A DNA stretch of 64,000 nt from Cordylochernes scorpioides (lineage: Eukaryota > Arthropoda > Arachnida > Pseudoscorpiones > Chernetidae), in NCBI GenBank assembly GCA_030710605.1, contig CP092877.1, positions 67,334,742 through 67,398,741 of the forward strand, in the 5' to 3' direction. The notes under the pieces were generated by a model. The model was not told the origin of the DNA. It saw only the letters and a list, made by a program, of their open reading frames with translations, and did not search any database. Shown in pieces: positions 1 to 7,034 of this stretch. Made by a program: the position numbers and the translations under genes. Positions within the stretch are counted from its first letter, which is position 1. Each line of letters starts with the position of its first letter.

Positions 1-590
1 TTTTGTTTTTTTTTTGAAGGAGACAGAGGCAATTTTGTTCACACTTGGTTATCTTGTGTGTCTTCAATAAAGGTCACTGTAATATCTTTCAGTTATTGTC
101 TCAATCCCGATATATATGCTAAAAGGTACAACTTCCTTAAGTTTTGTCCATGAGTGTATACACACTTGGTTAGTATACACACTTGGTTATCTCATGTGTC
201 TTTAATAAAGGTCACTGTAATATCTTTCAGAGTTATTGTCTCAATCCCGATATATATGCTAAAAGGTACAACTTCCTTAAGTTTTGTCCATGAGTGTATA
301 CACACTTGGTTATCTCGCGTGTCTTTAATAAAGGTCACTGTAATATCTTTCAGAGTTGATAAGGAAAATTTTTGATTATATTAGAACTACAAGATAATAA
401 GATCAAATCCAAATAAATCAATAGTGTCTAACATTTTGGTAACAGCATTGTTACCGAAACGTCATACACTATTAATTTATATAGATTTGGTCTTATTACC
501 TTGTAGATCTTTCAGAGTTATTGTCTGAATCCCAATATACATGCTATAAAATATACAACTTCCTTAAGTTTTGTCCATGAGAGTATAAAA
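1..590. mobile_element. Tc1-like MITE, internally triplicated
   Basis: A family ending in TACACTCATGGACAAAACTT and its reverse complement, resembling Tc1 terminal repeats. The internal block starting CACACTTGGTTATCT recurs at about 40, 178 and 301, so the middle is tandemly repeated. The matching element in the other arm (about 28806-29206) has a single block. A fold-back element (374-507) is nested inside. The 3' end reads AAGTTTTGTCCATGAG near 568-583. Confidence 0.6.
374..507. mobile_element. Fold-back element, short copy
   Basis: Palindromic copy of the dispersed fold-back family with almost no loop. The arms meet at the GGTAACAGCATTGTTACC stem near 439-456. The plus-strand arm keeps the GAAACGTC half of the hammerhead-like core, but the CTGATGA half is missing. 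Its counterpart is at 28894-29036. Confidence 0.65.
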
Positions 591-630
591 TAACCAACTT
601 GTTTCACCCACAACAAAACGGTTTCCCCAG

Positions 631-727
631 ACAGTGGGTGTTGTCCAGGCCCAGAGGATGGTGGAGTTAGAGACTGTCAACAAGAAACAGCTGGTTCTCC
701 TTCAGAAATCTAAACAGAAGATCACAG
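631..727 (+). CDS. GCC2: GCC2-like golgin, copy A, exon 2
   Basis: Coding exon, entered in phase 0 after TTTCCCCAG and left in phase 1 before GTAAAG. It encodes a 32-residue segment containing VELETVNKKQLVLLQKSKQK, which resembles the N-terminal start of the coiled coil in animal GCC2 (there with LETL, KKQ and LIQKAK at similar spacing). Exon 1 of this copy would lie before the window. The equivalent exon in copy B is 28669-28765, with two residue differences. GCC2 is a peripheral trans-Golgi protein that tethers endosome-derived vesicles. Confidence 0.75.
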
Positions 728-947
728 GTAAAGATATCTTCAATGTTGAAAAAGGAAACAAAACTTTTATCACAGTTGTTGTGTCCTCTATACTTGTTCT
801 TTTTTTTTTTTCAAAAGAATTATATTAATATTGTGTTTTAAAAACTTTTACTTGCAATTTGAGGAAGAGCAATGCTCAAAGCATATTATATATTTATCAT
901 TATATATATATTTCTACTGTCCTCAAAGCTTTATGTTCATAGTTCAT

Positions 948-1150
948 AAACAACAAGGTAATAAGACCAAATCCAAATAAATAAATAGTGTGTGACGTTT
1001 CGGTAACAGCGTTGTTGCCATCTTCAGACAAAAGTACTGAATGAGAAATTTTACCAAAATTTTCCCAAAACGTCACACACTATTTATTTATTTGGATTTG
1101 GTCTTATTACCTTGTGTTTATAATCTATAATCCAAATTGTGCCTTATCAA
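948..1150. mobile_element. Fold-back element with hammerhead-like core
   Basis: The arms mirror each other around about 1055, and the asymmetric tail (TCCAAATTGTGCCTTATCA) lies at the right end. It is flanked by the 13-bp target duplication GTTCATAGTTCAT at 935-947 and 1151-1163. The minus strand of 994-1027 reads CTGAAGA, a stem with one mismatch, then GAAAC-GTC. The other arm lacks the CTGAAGA half. Counterpart: 27831-28026. Confidence 0.8.
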
Positions 1151-1159
1151 GTTCATAGT

Positions 1160-1450
1160 TCATTTAAAACACCCATTCCTCAAGAGTCAAGCTTCAGTAT
1201 ATCAATATAAAAGGAAAACCGAAAAATGCAATATTACAGCGGTATGGTAGATTAAACTGGTGAAACCGCTGGTAGTGTTCACCACTGATGAGCCAGGCCC
1301 ACCCATTATTTTATCATTGCAGTAAGGGCAGTAGAAAATTGATTTATTTATAAAAGAATCATAAGCGTCAAAAATAGTTCACATTTTTTATAATAGATGG
1401 CGCACTAATGCATCATATTTATATATTTTATTGATGGAAATCTTTCCAGG
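1160..1450. repeat. Dispersed repeat with GGTTCACCACTGATGAGCC motif
   Basis: Belongs to a repeat family containing AAACCGCTGG, TTCACCACTGATGAGCC, GCAGTAAGGGCAGTAGAA and, at one end, AGATGGCGCACTA. The same unit recurs at 27540-27810, 29500-30118 (as a palindrome), 55085-55170, 57918-58110 and 59390-59450. No protein is encoded. Superfamily not identified. Confidence 0.55.
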
Positions 1451-1770
1451 AGGAAATTGATCTCTAAAAAACACAGGGCACCTGCCTCTCCCTTCAAAAT
1501 AAATGTCAAAACTAGACACCATCTATCTAGACACCATTAGCCCAAACCATGGTCTCTAATGGATGCTTCTCAGTTTACCAAAGCTGGTGTTGTGGCTTTG
1601 TCACCGACCCAAGACCGCTAGTTTGTGGTGACGGTCAATAGATGGCATCTTGTTCTGACGTTTATTTCGATGGAAGAGGTGTCCTGTGCTTTCATATAGA
1701 TATATTTTAATATAAATATTTATTGAAAAATTTATTAAAATAGTTAGCTATATATATATATATTTTTTTT

Positions 1771-2079
1771 GCTTATCCCTAGTACACGTGGTACAGGCCA
1801 TGATAATCATGGTGGGTAGTTAGCGACTGCTTTTTACTGTAAGCGCACCACATATCTACACATGTGAAAAGCAGTTCGACTTTGCACTTACAAATGCCAG
1901 AACCCGGTTTGGTTACTTGCACTCGCTGGTGGGGTTGGACTTTTGCAAGAATCGGGGGCCATTGGAGCATTTTTTTTTTTTTTTTTTTAAACAGAAAAAA
2001 GTGTCCAATGCGGGAATCGAACCCGGGTCCTAGTGGTTGAAAACCAAACAGTTTAACCAGCCTTCTACCGACCCCCCAC
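1771..2079 (-). mobile_element. tRNA-derived SINE
   Basis: Full-length member of a SINE family of about 300 bp, in minus orientation. The head at the right end reads, on the minus strand, GGTCGGT...GGTTCGATTCC, the latter a good tRNA B box. The body contains CAAAAGTCCAACCCCACCAG, and the tail end reads CCTGTACCACGTGTACTAGG then GATAAGC and poly-A. It abuts a pogo-like MITE at its right edge. Counterpart: 26909-27207. Confidence 0.8.
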
Positions 2080-2237
2080 AGTAGAATCTTAATGAGAGAA
2101 CACTCTTGCTGAAGGACACCTGTCTATAAAAATCAATTTCATCTCCAATTTTTTTTTTTGCTCTTTATTAAGAGGACACTTCTTCCTTAATTTTGGCTCT
2201 GCAACTAGGTATTGTCCTTTACCAGGGGGCTATACTG
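2079..2237. mobile_element. Pogo-like MITE (diverged)
   Basis: Copy of a very abundant MITE of 160-180 bp whose termini are CAGTAGAACCTCC and the reverse complement, flanked by TA. It contains the family's internal GGACACCT and GTCCTTTA motifs but is diverged in the middle. Counterpart: about 26752-26908. Confidence 0.6.
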
Positions 2238-2451
2238 TATTGCTAAAGCTGTTATTAGATCTTGTAATCTTAAATGGTAACACTACCAAGTTGAAGGATG
2301 TCTTGATGAGAAAGCCGCACACATGTACAATGTTAGAGAAATCCTAAATAAATACCAGTGTTTTTATTCTTTTATTTATATTTTTCTCATTTTTTTTACC
2401 CAGACCAATCTAGTGTTTAGTAGCATTAATTGTTTTAATTCAAGTGTTCCG

Positions 2452-2632
2452 ATATACAAAAGAACCTCTTTGTCAAGGACATCAAGTTGTAGAGTCAAAA
2501 TGTCCTTTAGGGAGAAGTTTCCTCTTACCGGAGAGTTTCTAAATAGTAGAAATGGTAATTTTGGCAATGAAAACTGTCCTTTGTAGAGAGGTGTCCTCTA
2601 GAGCGAGTGTCCTTTCATGGAGGTTCTACTGT
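2452..2632. mobile_element. Pogo-like MITE
   Basis: Ends AGGTTCTACTGTA at the right. Contains the conserved pair CTTACCGGAGAGT and GAAAACTGTCCTTTGT. The left end is mutated (ATACAAAAGAACCTC). Counterpart: 26355-26535. Confidence 0.65.
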
Positions 2633-2784
2633 ATATAAATTTCATTATTTACCATTAAATGGGAGATTAGCTTTTATATAAAATTATATTTTATTTACGT
2701 ACTCCGTGGTAAGTGGCATGTATAAGAATAAATGTCTTAAAAAAGGTTGTGTGAGAGAGAGAGGCTAACTATCCTGCCTTGCAG

Positions 2785-2930
2785 CTCTGAAGGACAAATG
2801 TGGCCAACTGGAGAAAGACATCTCTTCATTGGTGACCTCCAACAAGAAGGTGAAACAGGAGAAAGCCCAGATTGAACTCTCCCTCGACAGCCTCCAACAA
2901 CACTCGGAGGAACAAGCTCTAGTCATTCAG
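2785..2930 (+). CDS. GCC2: GCC2-like golgin, copy A, exon 3
   Basis: Coding exon between CCTTGCAG and GTCAGTGG, entered in phase 1 and left in phase 0. It encodes a charged heptad-type stretch (about 49 residues, starting ALKDKCGQLEKDISSL and ending ALVIQ) with no membrane segment or signal peptide, so it continues the coiled coil begun in exon 2. The equivalent in copy B, 26058-26203, has the same length and frame. Confidence 0.75.
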
Positions 2931-2978
2931 GTCAGTGGTGGTGGTGGAAACTGGCGGTGTTATACACTAAGAAAAAAA

Positions 2979-3137
2979 TGATAAAGCACAATTTGGATTA
3001 TAGATACAGGAAAATAAAACCTAATCCAAATAAATTAATAGCTTGTGACATTTCGGTAAAAGCATTGTTACCATCATCAGACAAAAGAATTTAAAAAATC
3101 CTATTAAATTATTTGGATTAGGTCTTATTTTCTTGTA
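2979..3137. mobile_element. Fold-back element
   Basis: The tail GATAAAGCACAATTTGG is at the left end. Flanked by the 12-bp target duplication ACTAAGAAAAAA at 2966-2977 and 3138-3149. The left arm carries the minus-strand core (CTGATGA then GAAATGTC) with a weakened stem; the right arm is truncated. Counterpart: 25850-26012. Confidence 0.75.
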
Positions 3138-3552
3138 ACTAAGAAAAAAAAAAAGGCATCTCCTTATCCTGCAACTGAAAGTTGCTGATGGCTTGCACCA
3201 TCTATCGGAATAAATATCAACTATTCGTTGATTTTTAATTATTCCAGAATTGGCCAAATACCCTTTCTTGATTAATCAAGAAAAGCTATCCACGTTGCAT
3301 TTCGGGCTGTTGGCTCTCATTAGCGTGGTGCAAGCTGTACCTTAACAACCAAAAAACTGGTCATTCAAGCATCCTGAAAAATCATGAAATGGGTAGTTAA
3401 GGCCAGAATTGCGTGAGAACTCGAAACAATGCGAAAAAAAAAAATTACAAATGTGATATTGTACTGGGATAAGGTGTTATACACTATAGATTGTAAGGAG
3501 CCCGCAGGATCTAATCCCACAGCAAACATCTTTTTTTTTTTTTTTAATGTTA
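3138..3552. other. Intron DNA, no gene seen
   Basis: Intron 3 sequence shared with the other arm. Apart from the target duplication at its left edge and short A/T runs, I see no coding, RNA or repeat signature that I recognise. Confidence 0.4.
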
Positions 3553-3712
3553 AAAAAAGTGATAAGGTATAATTCGGATTATAGGTTATAAACATAAGAT
3601 GGCAAGACCAAATCCAAATTAATGAAATGTTGTGACATTTCCGAAGCAAATATTTCATTTATTCCAATTTGTTCTTGTTATCTTATGTTTTTAATTTAAA
3701 AAAAAAAAATTG
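3553..3712. mobile_element. Fold-back element, core-less variant
   Basis: Has the same tail (GATAAGGTATAATTCGGATT) and the same ends (AAACATAAGAT...ATCTTATGTTT) as the fold-back family, but the arms carry GAAGCAAATATTTC instead of the hammerhead-like core. A related subfamily or an internally rearranged copy. Counterpart: 25303-25440. Confidence 0.55.
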
Positions 3713-3730
3713 TGATACATTTGGAAAGTA

Positions 3731-3915
3731 CAGTTGAACCTCCATGAGAGGACATTATTGCTTTAAGACACCTTTCTACAAAGGACAGTTTTCATTATCA
3801 AAATTACCTTCTTTTTTTTAAACTATTTGGTAATACTCTGGTAAGAGGACACCTCTCTCTAAAGTATATTTAGCTCTGCAACTAGGTGTTGTCCTTTACA
3901 GAGAGGTTCTATTAT
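3731..3915. mobile_element. Pogo-like MITE
   Basis: Begins CAGTTGAACCTCCATGAG after TA and ends GAGAGGTTCTATTA. The internal ACCTCTCTCTAAAG block is typical of the family. Counterpart: about 25079-25268. Confidence 0.7.
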
Positions 3916-4239
3916 ATATTTGTAACTCTTTTTTTTTAAAACAACCTCTGTTATTCCTTTCAGAACACTTCATTTACTTGGAATTATGAAAATATATTTA
4001 AAAAAAAAAAAAAAAAGACTGAGATAGCTAATTTTCATCTAGGAAATTATATCCAGAATTAGATTCCTGTACTTTTGCCACCTGTTGGACTCTGTGGATA
4101 TAACTCCAGAATTATAATCTACTGATGACTCTCCTCTACAGTAGATCCTCTGTGAAAGGACACTCTTGCTAGAAGACATTTGGATATGGTCTTTTTACCT
4201 TAGGTTTCTAATCTTAAACTGTACCTTATCATATCAATT

Positions 4240-4459
4240 GACTTTGACTACGGACAATGACTTTCAAAAATGGTTGCAAGGTTTTCCCACTATGTACTAA
4301 GTGCAATTCTCAACCTGCAACCCCAAAACACATTATTGACTGTATTGACTCATCCATTGATGAGGTCTACTCTTCCTTGGGCAGACACCATCAAAACTCT
4401 CAAGCTTTACAAGCTTGATACCCTAATATGATTGTGTGGAGATAAGAAAGAAGAAGAAG
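4240..4459 (+). mobile_element. LINE 3' end fragment, GAA-tailed
   Basis: Truncated 3' end of a non-LTR retrotransposon, flanked by the 9-bp duplication ATATCAATT (4231-4239 and 4460-4468) and ending in a GAGATAAGAAAGAAGAAGAAG tail. Better copies of the family at 40919-41299 encode the end of an RNase-H-like domain (KCNSQSATPKHIIDSSIDE). Counterpart: 24542-24757. Confidence 0.75.
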
Positions 4460-4529
4460 ATATCAATTAATCCTCTATGGATCAAATGTTTATTAGTTTT
4501 TTTTCCCTAGGATCTATATACATTTAAAA

Positions 4530-4900
4530 TAAGTTCCACTATTAAATGGCTGCCTATGACATGAGGAATAAACACAACGTGCAGCGACTTCTAACATGGA
4601 GTATAAATCACCCTGAGTCAGGAGCCCTACAGGGTACTACAGTAGAATCTTCCTGTAAAGGACAACACCTAATTGCAGAGCTAAAATGTCCTTTAGGGAG
4701 AGGTGTCCTCTTACTGGAGAGTTTATAAATAGTAAAAATTGTAATTTTGGAAATGAAAACTCTCCTTTGTAGAGACGTGTCTTTTAGCATGAGTTTCCTT
4801 TCATGTAGGTTCTACCGTATCATCCTAGCTAGCAGAACCCAGGTTTTTTTAGTGAGTTTGTTATTGGAACCCTTCATCATCCAGGCTTGGAACTGGGAAT
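4530..4900 (-). mobile_element. GAA-tailed retroposon, old copy split by a MITE
   Basis: Related to the retroposon at 5399-5715: shares TGACATGAGGAA, TAACATGGAGTA and CAGGGTACTA, then GGTTTTTTAGTGAG. A pogo-like MITE (4640-4817) interrupts it at a TA. No GAA tail is visible. Counterpart: about 24100-24480. Confidence 0.6.
4640..4817. mobile_element. Pogo-like MITE with clear TA duplication
   Basis: Inserted in the retroposon at CAGGGTAC-TA-TCA. The TA is present on both sides of the insert (4638-4639 and 4818-4819), which defines the ends as CAGTAGAATCTTCC and AGGTTCTACCG. A TA duplication and these termini fit the pogo branch of Tc1/mariner. Counterpart: 24185-24362. Confidence 0.8.
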
Positions 4901-5214
4901 GGCAGATTTCCTGCAATATAAAAAGCTGTTGTTGTGTAGAGACAACTTGTGTAATTTCATTCTAGCAATACAATTGTCAATTAGAAATCTCACTAAGATT
5001 TGACAGTGTTATTGAGACATGGCTCCAAAACTGGCAAGTCGACAAGTGTAGCTGCGATTGGCTGCTCATGCAGAGCCAATCAGCTTTGTTTGTCACATAA
5101 ACAACTATCTCCCATTGTGTTAGTGAGCAGATTAAGAAAGATTAGCTATTGTTTACCTTATATACTGTGTGTTGTAGGTGACTGTGTTTGAAAAACAAAA
5201 TAGTGTCATTTTCT

Positions 5215-5329
5215 ACAATAAAATAAAACCTAATCCAAATAAATTAATTGTCTGTGACATTTCGGTAACAGCGTTGTTAGATCTTATTTTCTTGTAGTTA
5301 TAATCTATAATCCAAATTGTGCCATATCG
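5215..5329. mobile_element. Fold-back element, short copy
   Basis: Flanked by the 12-bp target duplication GTGTCATTTTCT at 5203-5214 and 5330-5341. The tail lies at the right end (TCCAAATTGTGCCATATC). The left arm keeps part of the core on the minus strand; the right arm is shortened. Counterpart: about 23470-23582. Confidence 0.8.
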
Positions 5330-5398
5330 GTGTCATTTTCTGTTTACATTCTCTCATTTAAATTATGGAGGAGGATTCTATACCAAGGTTCCAACCTC

Positions 5399-5715
5399 TT
5401 CTTCTTCTTTCTTATCTCCACATTGGCTGAAGTAGAATGTGTCTGCCTTTGTCATCAAGACTGGGAGCACTACTCAGTGGCAGGCCGACTTAGCTTAAAA
5501 AAAAAAAAAATGGCCACCTCTGACATGAGGAACAGATGCCATGTGCAGCTGCTCCTAACATGGAGTACAAACGCTGCTCATCCTGTATCCCTGGATCAGG
5601 AGCCCTTACAAGGTACTATCAGCCGGGCCAGTGGAGCCTAGGTTTTTTACTGAGCTTGTTACTGCTCCCCCTCCTCCTTTTTCATCCAGGCTTGGGACCG
5701 GCAAAGGCTGAGTTT
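5399..5715 (-). mobile_element. GAA-tailed retroposon (SINE-like)
   Basis: A 317-bp insert flanked by the 11-bp duplication GGTTCCAACCT (5388-5398 and 5716-5726). On its own strand it ends in GGAGATAAGAAAGAAGAAGAAG, the tail also used by the LINE family in this window, so it is probably mobilised by that LINE. No open frame. It sits just upstream of the exon 4 acceptor. Counterpart: 23092-23398. Confidence 0.8.
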
Positions 5716-5772
5716 GGTTCCAACCTGATGTACATCAAGCCCATTCACAGATGGAATGTTGGGTTGCTGCAG

Positions 5773-5940
5773 GACCTCCAGGATGACCTGAGCAAGACCC
5801 GCCAGGTCCTGGAGAAGTCCCAGATCTCCCGGAGCCAGATGTCAGAGGAGCTGGAGTGCACCAGGATGAAGATGGAGACCCTCACCTCCACCACCAAGGC
5901 CTTCCACCAGGAGCTGGAGAGGTTCAAGGCAGAAAACTCT
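5773..5940 (+). CDS. GCC2: GCC2-like golgin, copy A, exon 4
   Basis: Coding exon between GGTTGCTGCAG and GTGAGTTTT, phase 0 at both ends, 56 codons. It encodes an uninterrupted heptad-rich segment beginning DLQDDLSKTRQVLEKSQISR and ending RFKAENS. GC content is clearly higher than in the surrounding intron. The acceptor lies about 46 bp beyond the target duplication of a retroposon, yet the polypyrimidine/AG region is intact in both copies. Copy B equivalent: 22867-23034. Confidence 0.75.
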
Positions 5941-6049
5941 GTGAGTTTTTGTCCCCTGTTCATCACACCCGTTTACAATAAATATGAAACAATTTGACTT
6001 CCTCAATGCTTTTTCTGCTGAATCTTGCAAACAGGCCAAAAGTCTTTTC

Positions 6050-6370
6050 TAAACACAAGGTAATACAGTAGAATAACCTCCCTGTAAAGGACACCTAGTT
6101 GCAGAGCTAAAGTGTCCTTTAGATAGAAGTGTCCTCTTACCGGAGAGTTGCTAAATAGTAAAAATGGTAATTTTGACAATGAAAACTATCCTTGTGGAGA
6201 GGTGTCCACTAAAGGGAGGTTCTACTGTAGCACCAATTCTAAACAAATAAATACTGTGTGATGTTTCTGTAAAAATGCTGTAACCGAAATGTCATATGCT
6301 TTTTATTTACTTGGATTTGGTCTTATTACCTTGTGTTTATAATCTATAGTCCAAATTGTGCCTTATCAAA
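6050..6370. mobile_element. Fold-back element split by a MITE
   Basis: Diverged fold-back copy. Starts at AAACACAAGGTAAT and ends with the tail TCCAAATTGTGCCTTATCA. A pogo-like MITE occupies 6065-6227, inserted at TA. The remaining core (GTAACCGAAATGTC on the plus strand) is degraded. Counterpart: 22107-22760, which holds one further insertion. Confidence 0.65.
6065..6227. mobile_element. Pogo-like MITE (empty at the retroposon site)
   Basis: CAGTAGAATAACCTCC to GGTTCTACTG between TA dinucleotides. In the other arm the same MITE (22257-22741) contains a 315-bp retroposon between two copies of ACTATTTAGC; here that site is present once (GCTAAATAGT near 6149-6158). Confidence 0.8.
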
Positions 6371-6384
6371 AATCTTTTCTATTT

Positions 6385-6580
6385 TTTATAAAGTACAGTT
6401 CAGATTATAGATTAGTACTTCAATGATGTTATTCAACCAAATTCAAATAAATAAATAGTGTATGTTATTTCGTTTAACAGTGTTGTTACCATTACCAGAC
6501 AAAAGTACTGAATGAAAAAAATATCACAGAATTTTCTTTTAAATATCTATATACACACACTTGATAACAGTAACTATTTA
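6385..6580. mobile_element. Fold-back element, half copy
   Basis: Contains the head CAGTTCAGATTATAGATTAG and one arm with minus-strand core remnants (TTTCGTTTAACAGTGTTGTTACCATTACCAGAC in two blocks), but no matching second arm. Counterpart: about 21388-21553. Confidence 0.5.
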
Positions 6581-6806
6581 ATGATAAGGCTCAATTTGGA
6601 TTATAGATTATAAAAACAAGGTAATAAGACCGAATCTAAATAAATAAATAGTGTGTGACGTTTCGGTAACAGTGTTGTTACCATCTTCAGACAAAAGTTC
6701 AGACATTCAGTACTTTTGTCTGAAGATAGTAACAACGCTGTTACAGAGACGTCACACTATTTATTTATTTTAATTTGGTCTTATTATTTATTACCTTGAA
6801 GTTCTT
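6581..6806. mobile_element. Fold-back element with intact minus-strand core
   Basis: The tail GATAAGGCTCAATTTGG is at the left end, and the two arms mirror each other around the CAGACATTCAGTACTTTTGTC region. The left arm encodes a perfect hammerhead-like core on the minus strand (6657-6690); the right-arm core is mutated (GAGACGTC). Counterpart: 21165-21388. Confidence 0.8.
6657..6690 (-). ncRNA. Hammerhead-ribozyme-like core
   Basis: The minus strand reads CTGAAGA, an extra T, GGTAAC, a loop, GTTACC, then GAAAC-GTC. The conserved hammerhead core CUGANGA...GAAA...NUH is complete and stem II is a 6-bp perfect helix. Stem III is reduced to an AC/GT palindrome, as in the minimal hammerheads known from Penelope-like repeats. 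The extra base between A9 and stem II departs from the canonical form, so cleavage is unproven. Confidence 0.45.
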
Positions 6807-6839
6807 TTTTCTATTCTGTTCATCTATTGGCTCCAATTT

Positions 6840-6945
6840 AGGTTATACAGTCCAACTTCTTTAATTCAACACCTTCTCCAATTGATCAGAATTTTTGGTT
6901 GAATTAAAGTCAGTGTGTTGAATTAGAGTCGGTTAGAGTAAATTA
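6840..6945. mobile_element. Pogo-like element fragment (AATTCAACAC family)
   Basis: Begins TACAGTCCAACTTCTTTAAT and contains GAATTAAAGTCAGTG and TTGAATTAGAGTC in inverted relation. Same family as the 1.16-kb element at 61631-62792 and the source of the 73-bp array at 48791-49345. Counterpart: about 21000-21120. Confidence 0.55.
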
Positions 6946-7034
6946 TGCTGATTGTGTTGGTTTCAATAAAAATGTTTTTATTCAAAGTCAGTTTAGTTCT
7001 GTCTAAATTCTGTTTTGGTTGGTGTGCGCTGCAG

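Noticed and set aside
4546..4728. Short open frames across MITEs (for example ALQGTTVESSCKGQHLIAEL)
   Set aside because: They recur wherever the pogo-like MITE lies and have no conserved start, so they are by-products of the repeat.
5536..5997. Open frame joining the retroposon to GCC2 exon 4 as one protein
   Set aside because: The first half is retroposon sequence bounded by target duplications; only the part after the acceptor at 5772 matches the gene and its copy.
6581..6806. Fold-back repeats as CRISPR arrays or ordinary DNA MITEs
   Set aside because: No regular spacers, a eukaryotic context, an asymmetric tail and 10-13 bp duplications. CRISPR is excluded, and a standard TA, hAT or Mutator MITE is unlikely.
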